From Mucilaginibacter sp. (GTDB taxonomy: Bacteria; Bacteroidota; Bacteroidia; Sphingobacteriales; Sphingobacteriaceae), in assembly GCA_030445275.1 (NCBI GenBank), contig JAUCSE010000088.1, forward strand, positions 1 to 64,000: DNA of 64,000 bases, written 5' to 3'. Within the stretch, counting starts at the first letter, position 1; every line of letters begins with the position of its first letter. The translations under genes and the position numbers were made by a program. The notes under the pieces are model-generated. The model did not search any database. It was not told the DNA's origin and saw only the letters and a program-made list of their open reading frames with translations. Below are positions 43,859 to 51,448 of this stretch, in pieces.

Positions 43859-46246
43859 ATGTTCTCGAACTACTTAAAGATTGCTTTCCGTGTTCTTTGG
43901 CACAACAAAATTTATGTTATCCTTAATGTAGCAGGCCTTGGCTTTGCTATTGCCTGTTGTATACTGGCTTATCTCAATTATAATTACCGGGCCAACTTTG
44001 ACCAAAACCACACTGATACCGAGCAGATTTACCGGCTCAACAGTATGCGATTGGTTGACGGGAGGAAGCAGCCCTGGGGTGTTATACCCCTGCCATTAAC
44101 CCAGGCCATGGAGAAAGACATATCAGGAGTAGAGCAGGTTGCCCGACTTAGCAGCACTGCCGTTGTGGTAAAGCATGAGGAGAATACATTTGATGAACAT
44201 ATCCATTACGCAGATAAGAACTTGTTTGATTTTTTTAAGTTCCCTTTAAAAAGCGGAAGCTTGTCTGGCTTTGACCAACCTGGTCAGGTAATTATCAGCG
44301 AGGTATTTGCAGAGAAATGTTTTTCGAAGGAAAATGCTGTCGGCCAGTCTCTGACAATCATCGGCTCAGATGGTAGTCCTAAGGTGTATATGGTTGCTGC
44401 AGTAGCTCAGAAAGTTCCGGCTAATTCAAGTATTCAGTTTGATATCATCACCTCATTTGAGAACGCACCTGTTAATAAGCAAACAGCACTTAATAGCTGG
44501 AAGAGCCCCGGTGTTGTTACCACATTTGTTAAATTAAAAGATAAACGGTCCCCTGAATTAATAACAGGTGCTTTTAATTCCTATGTACAGATTAATAATC
44601 GTAACAATAAGGATTGGCCGGTAGCGGGCTTTTTTCTCCAACCCTTCTCTGACTTAGCTACGAGTTCGGATATTGATATGCCAGGGTATGTTTACGGTAG
44701 TCAGCTTACTGTCAATCCGCGCGGTGTACTGGTTATTGTTCCAGTTATTATGTCTCTTTTTATTTTACTGATTACCTGCTTCAACTTTACTAATATCTCT
44801 GTGGCATTTGCCAGTGGCCGGTTAAAGGAGATCGGTATCCGCAAAGTAATAGGGGGCCTCAGGCGACAGCTGATCTGGCAGTTTCTTACTGAGAATATTG
44901 TTCTTTGTCTTTTAGCATCAGCATTGGCGTTGTTTTTTGTTCGATTACTATTACCAACGGTTATTCAGCTTACCGGCATCGACCTTTCACCCGATTTTGC
45001 CAGGGACTATGGTTTTTGGCTGTTTTTTATACTTATTCCTGCTGTAAGTGCGGTCTTTTCGGGTCTATACCCTGCTATGTATATCAGTTCGTTTGAGCCG
45101 GTTAAGATTCTCAAAGGCAAAACGGCTCTGGGTTCTTCCAACCGCTTTACTCGTTTTTTATTGATCGCGCAATTCAGTTTATCGTGTTTTGCCCTGGTAG
45201 TTGGTATCGTGATGTCCCAGAATGCGTCATTTCAGAAGAAAGCAGATTTTGGATATGCCATCAATGAGGTAGCTGTGGTAGAAATAAACAGCCCGCAGGC
45301 GTATACTGCCCTCAGTCAAGTGGTTCAGCAATACCCTGAAATAAAAGGCGTAGCAGGATGTATCCAGCAAATTGGTGACGGGACTTACACTCAAATGGTT
45401 AAAACCCAAAATGAAAAAATTCCGGTGCAGGCTGCAAAAGTTGGCGGAGAAGCCTACCTCAAAACCATGGGTATTCAGTTAATTCAGGGACGCCATTTTT
45501 ATAATACAGGTGCCGATGCCGACGAATCAATCCTAGTTAACCAAACCTTTGTGCAACGATTAGGGCTCAAACAACCTCTCGGTAAGCGCATAAGTCTGGA
45601 TAGTGCCAAATACACCATTGTTGGCGTTGTAAACGACTATAAAGAGTATGGCTTACACGACCTGGTGCCGCCATGTGTTTTGCATATGGCTAAATCTGCC
45701 GACTATAAATTTATGGTAGTGCGGGCAGATGAAAATAAATTGGTTCAGGTAACCAGGCTCCTACAAACAGCCTGGCACCAGGTTGCTCCAACTGTTCCAT
45801 ACCGTGGCTACCTGCAATCAGATCTGATTGAAAAAGAGATCAGGATGACGCAGGGTTTTAAGTCGATTGCGTTTTTCCTCGCTGTAGTTACGTTGCTTTT
45901 GTCAGCGTCAGGGTTGTTTGCTCAAATTGCATTGAATATTGACAAACGAAGTAAGGAAATTGGCATGCGCAAAGTACTTGGTGCTTCCGTGATGCAAATT
46001 ATCGGATTAATTAACCGGGAGTTTATACGCATTATCCTGATCGCGTTTGTAATTGGCTCGGCTTTGGGGTATCTGTTCACCAGTAAATTTATTTTTCAGG
46101 TTATCTATAAATATCACCCTGACGCAGGGCCGGAACCATATATTGGCACATTGTTGATCGTTGTGCTTTCCTGCACTGCTATCATCGGGACTAAGGTGTT
46201 TCAGGCAGCTAAGGCAAATCCAATAGAGAGATTACGTGCTGAATAG
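43859..46246 (+). CDS. FtsX/MacB-type ABC transporter permease, stand-alone (795 aa)
   Basis: Begins MFSNYLKIAFRVLWHNKIYVILNVAGLGFAIACCILAYL, the signature of Bacteroidota MacB-like permeases, with a periplasmic MacB_PCD-type domain (about 45-250) and two FtsX modules, each with membrane helices and the ERLxEIGIRKVxG-type motif (RLKEIGIRKVIGG about 320; KRSKEIGMRKVLGAS about 700). The ATG at 43859 is preferred over the track's TTG at 43778. No ATP-binding partner is adjacent, so it may use one encoded elsewhere. Likely role: efflux of a peptide or small molecule, or lipoprotein-related mechanotransmission. Confidence 0.9.
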   Translation: MFSNYLKIAFRVLWHNKIYVILNVAGLGFAIACCILAYLNYNYRANFDQNHTDTEQIYRLNSMRLVDGRKQPWGVIPLPLTQAMEKDISGVEQVARLSSTAVVVKHEENTFDEHIHYADKNLFDFFKFPLKSGSLSGFDQPGQVIISEVFAEKCFSKENAVGQSLTIIGSDGSPKVYMVAAVAQKVPANSSIQFDIITSFENAPVNKQTALNSWKSPGVVTTFVKLKDKRSPELITGAFNSYVQINNRNNKDWPVAGFFLQPFSDLATSSDIDMPGYVYGSQLTVNPRGVLVIVPVIMSLFILLITCFNFTNISVAFASGRLKEIGIRKVIGGLRRQLIWQFLTENIVLCLLASALALFFVRLLLPTVIQLTGIDLSPDFARDYGFWLFFILIPAVSAVFSGLYPAMYISSFEPVKILKGKTALGSSNRFTRFLLIAQFSLSCFALVVGIVMSQNASFQKKADFGYAINEVAVVEINSPQAYTALSQVVQQYPEIKGVAGCIQQIGDGTYTQMVKTQNEKIPVQAAKVGGEAYLKTMGIQLIQGRHFYNTGADADESILVNQTFVQRLGLKQPLGKRISLDSAKYTIVGVVNDYKEYGLHDLVPPCVLHMAKSADYKFMVVRADENKLVQVTRLLQTAWHQVAPTVPYRGYLQSDLIEKEIRMTQGFKSIAFFLAVVTLLLSASGLFAQIALNIDKRSKEIGMRKVLGASVMQIIGLINREFIRIILIAFVIGSALGYLFTSKFIFQVIYKYHPDAGPEPYIGTLLIVVLSCTAIIGTKVFQAAKANPIERLRAE

Positions 46247-46255
46247 TTTTTTTAG

Positions 46256-46304
46256 AGGTAATGGGGGGCAGATTAGGACTAGGTACCGGAACAGTGTTTT
46301 ATGC
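46256..46304 (+). pseudogene. Tiny TonB-receptor gene fragment
   Basis: GGTAATGGGGGGCAGATTAGGACTAGGTACCGGAACAGTG resembles bases 23725-23770 inside the TonB receptor gene (encoding GNGGRLGPGTGTVFN) at roughly 80% by hand alignment with one inserted base. It lies right after the FtsX permease and before the HTH pseudogene, so it looks like debris from a recombination event. Confidence 0.35.
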
Positions 46305-46305
46305 A

Positions 46306-46589
46306 CTAATTGAAAACGGAATGTTTATTTGTGCTTACATCGTTTAAGATTCTAAGAATATCATCATATTTATAGTAGAGTATACCGCCAATTTTTGAAA
46401 AAGGTAGTGTACCATTATCTCTCAATGTTGCAATGTATTTGTTGAGATTTTAGGTAAGTTTTTAACTTGATAGCTCTTTAGCCATTTTCTGGGTTCTTCT
46501 CTTGATTGCCCCACGATTGACATAATTTTATTAATTATTCGCTCTTCAAACTCTTGTAAGTCTTCCTTAGTTATAATTTCTGCCGCCAT
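46306..46589 (-). pseudogene. Excisionase-like HTH gene, frameshifted, copy 1
   Basis: The minus strand reads MAAEIITKEDLQEFEERIINKIMSIVGQSREEPRKWLKSYQVKNLPKISTNTLQ, then a one-base loss near 46430 moves to the frame LRDNGTLPFSKIGGILYYKYDDILRILNDVSTNKHSVFN and a stop. This is a MerR/HTH_17-type protein of the sort encoded next to integrases in Bacteroidota mobile elements. Copy 2 at 50294-50514 keeps the correct frame across the junction (TLQTLRDKGTLPFSEIGG), which confirms the frameshift. Confidence 0.75.
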
Positions 46590-46765
46590 AGTCGTTATCT
46601 GTTATTAGATAATTGAATAGAACAAATCTCACCATTTACGATGGTGATTTTATCCGATTTAGTCCGAGTCGGACTACGTTTTTTTAATTTATTACCAAAA
46701 GTGACTATATTGAATTTTCACTTAGTTTTGTAATGCAGAACAATCAGATTGCTGATTAAGTTTCA

Positions 46766-46862
46766 ATTTTAAAGTCAATACCTAACCCGTAACCTTTAAA
46801 ATTACCCAACTTATAAGCATTTAAAAATCAACAACATACAGCTAAAAGTTCGATCCCAGCTG
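46766..46862. repeat. Direct repeat B, copy 1 (97 bp)
   Basis: ATTTTAAAGTCAATACCTAACCCGTAACC... is repeated without gaps at 50544-50640, about 83 of 97 positions identical by hand count. The motif ATACCTAnnCCGTAACCT also occurs a third time at 46974-46994. It lies just beyond the HTH copy and may be part of the att or control region of the mobile element. The stretch 46863-47157 otherwise shows only AT-rich leader sequence to the integrase. Confidence 0.65.
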
Positions 46863-47157
46863 AACCACAAAAAAGAGTATCAACTCGTATCAAAACCCTT
46901 AAATCGTTGATTTACAGGCTTTTTTTTTCGTTTAGCCCCAAACGCAAAACTACCCAAAACAACGCAGCATATCTGATACCTATTCCGTAACCTGTTTTTG
47001 ATCTTTAGCTTTGAGGCATTGAAAAGTGGTATAATTATCTGTAATACAATCAATTAAGCCACATCGAAATAACATTAAATCCGGGTAATTTTGCGCCATT
47101 TTTATACCTCAAATCTGTTCAAAATGTGCCATAAATTATCAATTAATCGCAAAGGAT

Positions 47158-47857
47158 ATGAGAACAGTAAACACCTTCGGCCGGCAATTCCTGATTAGAC
47201 CGGACAAATTAAAGGACGGAAAAGCGCCTATATACGTGCGTATCACCGTTAACAAGGCAATCACTCACCTCGGGTTGAAGCAATATATAGAGCCCAAATC
47301 ATGGGATGTCAGGCGTAGTTTTGGCAAAGGCACCCGGGATGAAGTGCGCGCTTTGAATAATTATTTAGAAGACGTTTGTACAGAAATTGGCCAGTGCCAC
47401 CGGGAGCGGCAGCTCAAAAAGTTGCCGATCACTGCGGAAGCCATTAAAAACACTTTTCTGCGTACCGAAGAAGTCGAACATACGCTAAATCGTCTTTTTA
47501 CGTATCACAATAAGACTGCCGCACATCAGCTCTCCCCCAATACGCTCAGTCATTACGAAACCTCCCAAAAGTACCTGAGATCGTTTATAAAGGAACAATC
47601 ATAAAAACGACCTGCACATTAAAGATTTCAAATTCCTTACGGACTTTGAAGTTTACCTCCGGAGTTTAAAACCCAGGGACCATCAAAAACCAATCGGTAA
47701 TACTTGCGCTATGACGCACCTGATCCGCCTGAAGAAAATGATCAATATGGCCATTAATATGGAGTGGATCAATACCAGTCCGTTTAAAAATTACAAAATC
47801 AAGATCCGGCATGAAGAAAAGGCTTTCATAACAAATTCATTAAAAAATATAAACTGA
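47158..47857 (+). pseudogene. Tyrosine recombinase, frameshifted and truncated
   Basis: The 148-codon track ORF is the N-terminal arm-binding part (NTFGRQFLIRPDKLKDGKAPIYVRITVNKAITHLGLKQYIEPKSWD) of a Bacteroidota integrase. After a one-base shift near 47600 the frame continues HKNDLHIKDFKFLTDFEVYLRSLKP, TCAMTHLIRLKKMINMAINMEWINTSPF, KNYKIKIRHEEKAFIT, the core-binding domain, and then stops. The catalytic R-H-R-Y domain is absent. It is therefore inactive and is bracketed by the two HTH copies. Confidence 0.8.
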
Positions 47858-47936
47858 TGAATGTTTACGAAAATAAAGGTAAAAGAGCCTAGTCACAATG
47901 TAAAAAGCTATTATTATACGATGTTACCTTATTATT

Positions 47937-48263
47937 ATGACTTATGATTGCATTGGTAAGCAAGATACAAAACTAGCACAAGCCATTAAATATCAAATAG
48001 ATACAATTTTAATTAACGATACAAGAGCTTGAGTAAAGCACAAGAACGGCCCCGATGAGGTCATATGTATCATCCTGGATTTGGAAAGTAAGGATGCGGA
48101 GCTTTGTTATCCGTTATTTACTGCTTATGACGAAAAGCCAAATTACGAGGGAAGGATACTGTTTGATATGCAAGGTTTTTGGATACATGACGGTGATGTA
48201 CTCGCCGTTTCCGGACAGGAACAAGTGGCAAAGTTTATCATTAATTATGCTGAGCCTATTTAA
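47937..48263 (+). pseudogene. Hypothetical gene with one in-frame TGA
   Basis: An ATG at 47937 opens a 109-codon frame (MTYDCIGKQDTKLAQAIKYQIDTILINDTRA) that meets TGA at 48030 and continues VKHKNGPDEVICIILDLESKDAELCYPLF ... VAKFIINYAEPI to a TAA at 48261. The second part alone gives the track ORF at 48081. The downstream composition is protein-like. It could be a recently inactivated gene or two unrelated stretches. No family recognised. Confidence 0.4.
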
Positions 48264-48293
48264 AAAATAAAAGCGATATGGAACCATCAAGCT

Positions 48294-48521
48294 CTATTGC
48301 ATAAGCAGTACAGCACAAAAGATAATTGAAAAAATTGCTAAAATATCGGCTGGGTTTATTCGATTTTCATCGAATAACATTTTTTGATACACCTGCAACT
48401 CCGTAAAGCATGTATCCTTGCCTTCTATCGTGATAATGTTTTCTTTAAAAACAAACTGCTTGGAACATTTTAACCTGATCTCATTAACAGGCTTATTCCA
48501 CTTAAACTTTAACAAGATCAT
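48294..48521 (-). CDS. Small hypothetical protein coupled to an S41 protease remnant (75 aa)
   Basis: The start codon overlaps the stop of the S41 protease fragment (ATGA), the classical sign of translational coupling, which supports it as a real gene. The sequence has a polar N-terminal half (MILLKFKWNKPVNEIRLKCSKQFVFKENIITIEGKDTCF) and a hydrophobic C-terminus (DILAIFSIIFCAVLLMQ), likely a membrane helix. Family unknown. It may have lost its partner when the protease gene was destroyed. Confidence 0.5.
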   Translation of the reverse strand: MILLKFKWNKPVNEIRLKCSKQFVFKENIITIEGKDTCFTELQVYQKMLFDENRINPADILAIFSIIFCAVLLMQ

Positions 48522-48745
48522 TTGTTCAGTATTTCCAATGCTTTCTGTTTTGCGGCATCAGTCCCGTTTAATAGATCTTTGATTGTTTTTCTTATAATAA
48601 TAGCCGGCATAATACCCACACCGACGAACTCCTTTCCGTCGGGATAACTATCACGTTTGCCGCAAACACGCGCAGAGCCACCACTGACATAGATGCCATC
48701 AGGGAACAGTTATCCAAATAGGGATGCACCCGCACTTCCGCTACA
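48518..48745 (-). pseudogene. S41-family peptidase, C-terminal remnant
   Basis: The minus strand reads CSGSAGASLFG, an in-frame TAA at 48710-48712, then FPDGIYVSGGSARVCGKRDSYPDGKEFVGVGIMPAIIIRKTIKDLLNGTDAAKQKALEILNK and a stop. The GSAR(V/I)C-KRD-YPDG-EFVGVGI pattern is the C-terminal part of carboxyl-terminal-processing (S41) peptidases. The catalytic Ser/Lys region upstream is gone, replaced by the 3' end of the GH43 gene. Confidence 0.65.
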
Positions 48746-48759
48746 GTGCTGTAGCCGCA

Positions 48760-49770
48760 TTATTTATTGCTCTTCATTCCTGTTTGAACAACCTTTTGAA
48801 TCGTTCCGTCAGCATTAAAGTATAGCTTGTCCACACAGATAGAACGAAGGTTTCCCCGTCCCGAAAGTACATCGTTGTGATAAAATGCATACCATTGCCC
48901 CTTATATTCAACCACAGAACCGTGGCTTGTATCACAACCCGTTGGATCTAAATAAACACCTCCATAAGTCCAGGGACCTAAAGGGCTTTTACTGGTTGCA
49001 TAATTCAAACGGTTAGCACCTTTTCCGTTCACTTTATTGTTGTCGGCATACGTGAGATAATATAATCCATTTCTCTTAAACACCCATGTAGCTTCATGAA
49101 AATCCTTTAATCCCTCCATAGTTACCAGAGATTGAGCCAATTCTGCCATATTGTCTTTCAATTTAGCTCCAACGCATCTGCTGCCACCGCCATAATAAAA
49201 ATAAGCTTGTCCGTCTTCATCAATGAAAATACAGGGGTCAATCATTGCATGATTGTCGTTACCTAATTCAAGGTACCCCTGCACAACAAAATCTCTTGCC
49301 GGCTTTTTACTCGTAGCAATTCCAACTTGCCATGTTTTATTCCATTCGGTCCCGCTGGGATGAGGGAAATAAAAATAATAGATGCCATTTTTATAAACAC
49401 AATCCGGGGCCCACATAAAACCACCTTCCTTGCGCCCCCAGGGTACCTGGCTGGCACGCAATATTTCACCGTGATCTTTCCAGTTCACCATGTCATCAGT
49501 TGAAAAAACATGGTATTGGTCCATCAAATCACATCCGCGCGGTGGATCCACATCATGTGAAGGATAAACATATAACCGACCATCCGAAAATACTCTTGTG
49601 GAGGGATCTGCAGTATATATATGCCGGATAAATGGATTTTCTGCCAATTTAGAAATTGGTTTTTGCGTCTTACAACCTGAAAATATAGTTACAGCCACAA
49701 ATAAAGTAATAGTAATTTTTTTCAAAAAAGCTATCTTGGTTTCTTTGAAAGAAGAGTTTCGCATGTACAT
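48760..49770 (-). CDS. Glycoside hydrolase family 43 lipoprotein (336 aa)
   Basis: Lipoprotein signal (ITLFVAVTIFSGCKTQ, lipobox FSGC). The five-bladed propeller carries the GH43 triad: general base Asp in IYTADPSTR (about 55), the pKa-modulating Asp in MIDPCIFID (about 178), and general acid Glu in DFHEATWV (about 226). Members of the family cleave arabinofuranosyl, xylosyl or galactosyl linkages. The gene is intact inside an otherwise eroded stretch, bracketed by the two HTH copies. A phased repeat similar to that of the SusC promoter lies 85 bp upstream, so it may belong to the downstream utilisation locus regulon. A nearby alternative ATG gives two fewer residues. Confidence 0.9.
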   Translation of the reverse strand: MYMRNSSFKETKIAFLKKITITLFVAVTIFSGCKTQKPISKLAENPFIRHIYTADPSTRVFSDGRLYVYPSHDVDPPRGCDLMDQYHVFSTDDMVNWKDHGEILRASQVPWGRKEGGFMWAPDCVYKNGIYYFYFPHPSGTEWNKTWQVGIATSKKPARDFVVQGYLELGNDNHAMIDPCIFIDEDGQAYFYYGGGSRCVGAKLKDNMAELAQSLVTMEGLKDFHEATWVFKRNGLYYLTYADNNKVNGKGANRLNYATSKSPLGPWTYGGVYLDPTGCDTSHGSVVEYKGQWYAFYHNDVLSGRGNLRSICVDKLYFNADGTIQKVVQTGMKSNK

Positions 49771-49854
49771 AGTTTATCTTAATAATTTGGTTTTTACAAA
49801 AGGTAGAAAAGCAATTTTATTCTGGTGAAATCGACTGCAATTATCGTTTTGTGG

Positions 49855-49881
49855 GATAACAAAAAATTAATAAAACATTAA
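49855..49881. promoter_or_regulatory. 11-bp phased repeat upstream of the GH43 gene
   Basis: On the minus strand TTAAT, TTAAT and TTATC recur at exactly 11-bp intervals (centres near 49879, 49868, 49857), with a TTTTGTTA core. The SusC upstream region has the same spacing and TTTTGTTA core. The sequence is AT-rich, so chance is a real alternative. Confidence 0.4.
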
Positions 49882-50293
49882 TACCGATATTCTCCGTGAT
49901 ATGGAGAACCAAACTCTTTCAGATCAGCTATAGAGCTCAGCGCAATTTGAAACTGACCAATCCCTCTTTACGGATAGACAATACTATTGGCTGTATTGCC
50001 TATAATTGCTAACGTCCAAATTAGGTGGTACCATCGTATAAATGGCATCGGCATGGCGCCGGATAATCGGAAACCCATCCAGCATCATTATTTATTCCTC
50101 TGAATGTAACCATATTCTTTCTATGAAAACGGAATCCTTACCCGGGCCCCATCCAGTATTTACAAGAACCCCGCGTTTTATATCCTGAAAATTAATGATG
50201 AAGGGCGTACGCTTGAATTTTACCCTACGTCAGTTTACTTGATATCCTGCGGAAATATCTTGATTTGATGGAAAAAAAGGATGCGATCCAGGG
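49882..50293. other. Intergenic stretch without a supported gene
   Basis: I find only short ORFs and no recognisable protein or RNA. It lies between the GH43 promoter region and the second HTH copy and is probably eroded element sequence. Confidence 0.45.
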
Positions 50294-50514
50294 CTATGCG
50301 TAGCTTGCATCGTTTTGTGTGATGGTAAAAGAATTATTAGTTGGCTGAACGAGGGGCTGAAATACATCGTTTAAAATTCTAAGAATGTCATCATATTTAT
50401 AGTAAAGTATACCACCAATCTCTGAAAAAGGCAGTGTACCTTTATCCCTCAACGTTTGCAAAGTGTTTGTAGAGATCTTAAGCCGGTTTTTAACTTGGTA
50501 GCTCTTTAGCCATT
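50294..50514 (-). pseudogene. Excisionase-like HTH gene, 5'-truncated, copy 2
   Basis: In one frame: WLKSYQVKNRLKISTNTLQTLRDKGTLPFSEIGGILYYKYDDILRILNDVFQPLVQPTNNSF to a TAG at 50294. The first roughly 45 codons present in copy 1 are missing: about 250 bp between HTH and repeat B is deleted, with a junction near 50515. Direct orientation to copy 1, about 4 kb away. Confidence 0.7.
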
Positions 50515-50543
50515 AACAGCACGCAGATTGCTACAAAACTTTG

Positions 50544-50640
50544 ATTTTAAAGTCAATACCTAATCCGTAACCTTTAGAATAGCCGAGTTTATAAGCATTT
50601 AACAATCAACACAATACAGCTAAATACTCGATCCCAACTG
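50544..50640. repeat. Direct repeat B, copy 2 (97 bp)
   Basis: Second copy of the repeat at 46766-46862, gap-free and about 86% identical by hand. It ends in CGATCCCAACTG, immediately followed by the start of a truncated YcaQ gene, which suggests the repeat edge is a recombination boundary. Confidence 0.65.
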
Positions 50641-50715
50641 TACCCGTCTGGCCAGTCCGGCCGCTTTCAAAATGATATGCCTGGCCTGAGATTTGGAAAG
50701 AGCGATTGGTTCCAT
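50620..50715 (-). pseudogene. YcaQ-like winged-helix protein, N-terminal fragment
   Basis: From an ATG at 50715 the minus strand reads MEPIALSKSQARHIILKAAGLARRVQLGSS, then a stop inside repeat B. The S(K)xQARxIxLKAAGL pattern is the N-terminus of the YcaQ/COG3214 family (interstrand-crosslink DNA glycosylases, normally about 380-400 residues). It is cut off at the repeat boundary. Confidence 0.6.
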
Positions 50716-50740
50716 TAAGCCAAAATAAGCAAATATTTGC

Positions 50741-50944
50741 ATGAGCGTTCAATTTACCAGCATCGTAGCAGCACTGCGAAAGGATGATTTAGCTACCAAT
50801 TGGGAAGTGTTAAAGTCTCCAGGTAAAATACTTAAAACCCGGACCGATATCCTTGTGGGTACATTAATAACAGTTACAGCAGAATCAGCCGGTGATGACG
50901 GGAAAATAATAAATTCATTAACAATAAAATTATTACCGGGCTAA
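50741..50944 (+). CDS. Small hypothetical protein (67 aa)
   Basis: MSVQFTSIVAALRKDDLATNWEVLKSPGKILKTRTDILVGTLITVTAESAGDDGKIINSLTIKLLPG. I do not recognise it. There is no clear ribosome-binding site and no coupled neighbour. Amino-acid usage is protein-like, but the ORF is short and could be chance. Confidence 0.25.
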   Translation: MSVQFTSIVAALRKDDLATNWEVLKSPGKILKTRTDILVGTLITVTAESAGDDGKIINSLTIKLLPG

Positions 50945-51448
50945 CAGAGCACTCCGCTAACCCAACTTAAACAAGGTCACACGTTGGTTTATGTGTCCAG
51001 CTTTCAGCTGTTAAATGGGATGTTGCACCTATGCTGCAAACAACTGTTATAGAAAGCCGTGATGAAAGCATTCGCTGGTCAACAAAAGAAGATTGACAAA
51101 AGGGAAAAGCATCTGGCGCGTTCATAGTTGGTCAATAAATCCTATTCATTAGCAATGGTTAGATATAAAAAAATATCTGTATTTAAGCATGCCATTAATA
51201 TTAGGTTGAATAATACCAGGGCTGTGTAATTTCCAGATCATATGTTTGCTTCAGTTTTTAAATGACAACTGTTTGCAGAAGTAATCCAGAATATAGTTTT
51301 GAATGTTCATTAAAAAATGAGGCTGTATCATCATGACCAGCCTCATTTTTCTTTGATTTATTCAGGTGCCTGACCTGATGGACAACGTTTTCTTTTAAAT
51401 GATTCTCAGAGCCTCTATTTCACTTATGATTCAGCCTCTTTTTATCAC
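50945..51448. other. Intergenic region with a bidirectional terminator
   Basis: No gene visible. The only strong structure is the hairpin at 51313-51350. Confidence 0.5.
51313..51350. terminator. Intrinsic terminator of the SusCD operon
   Basis: AAAAATGAGGCTG and CAGCCTCATTTTT form a perfect 13-bp stem with a 12-nt loop, flanked by A/T tracts, about 100 bp beyond the last gene of the SusC-SusD-GH operon. It can work in either direction. Confidence 0.8.

Noticed and set aside
46844-46868. GTTCGATCCCAGCTGAACCAC resembling a tRNA T-arm and acceptor end (possible att site)
   Set aside because: No 5' T-stem strand, anticodon arm or rest of a tRNA could be found upstream; the second copy (50622-50644) differs at key bases.
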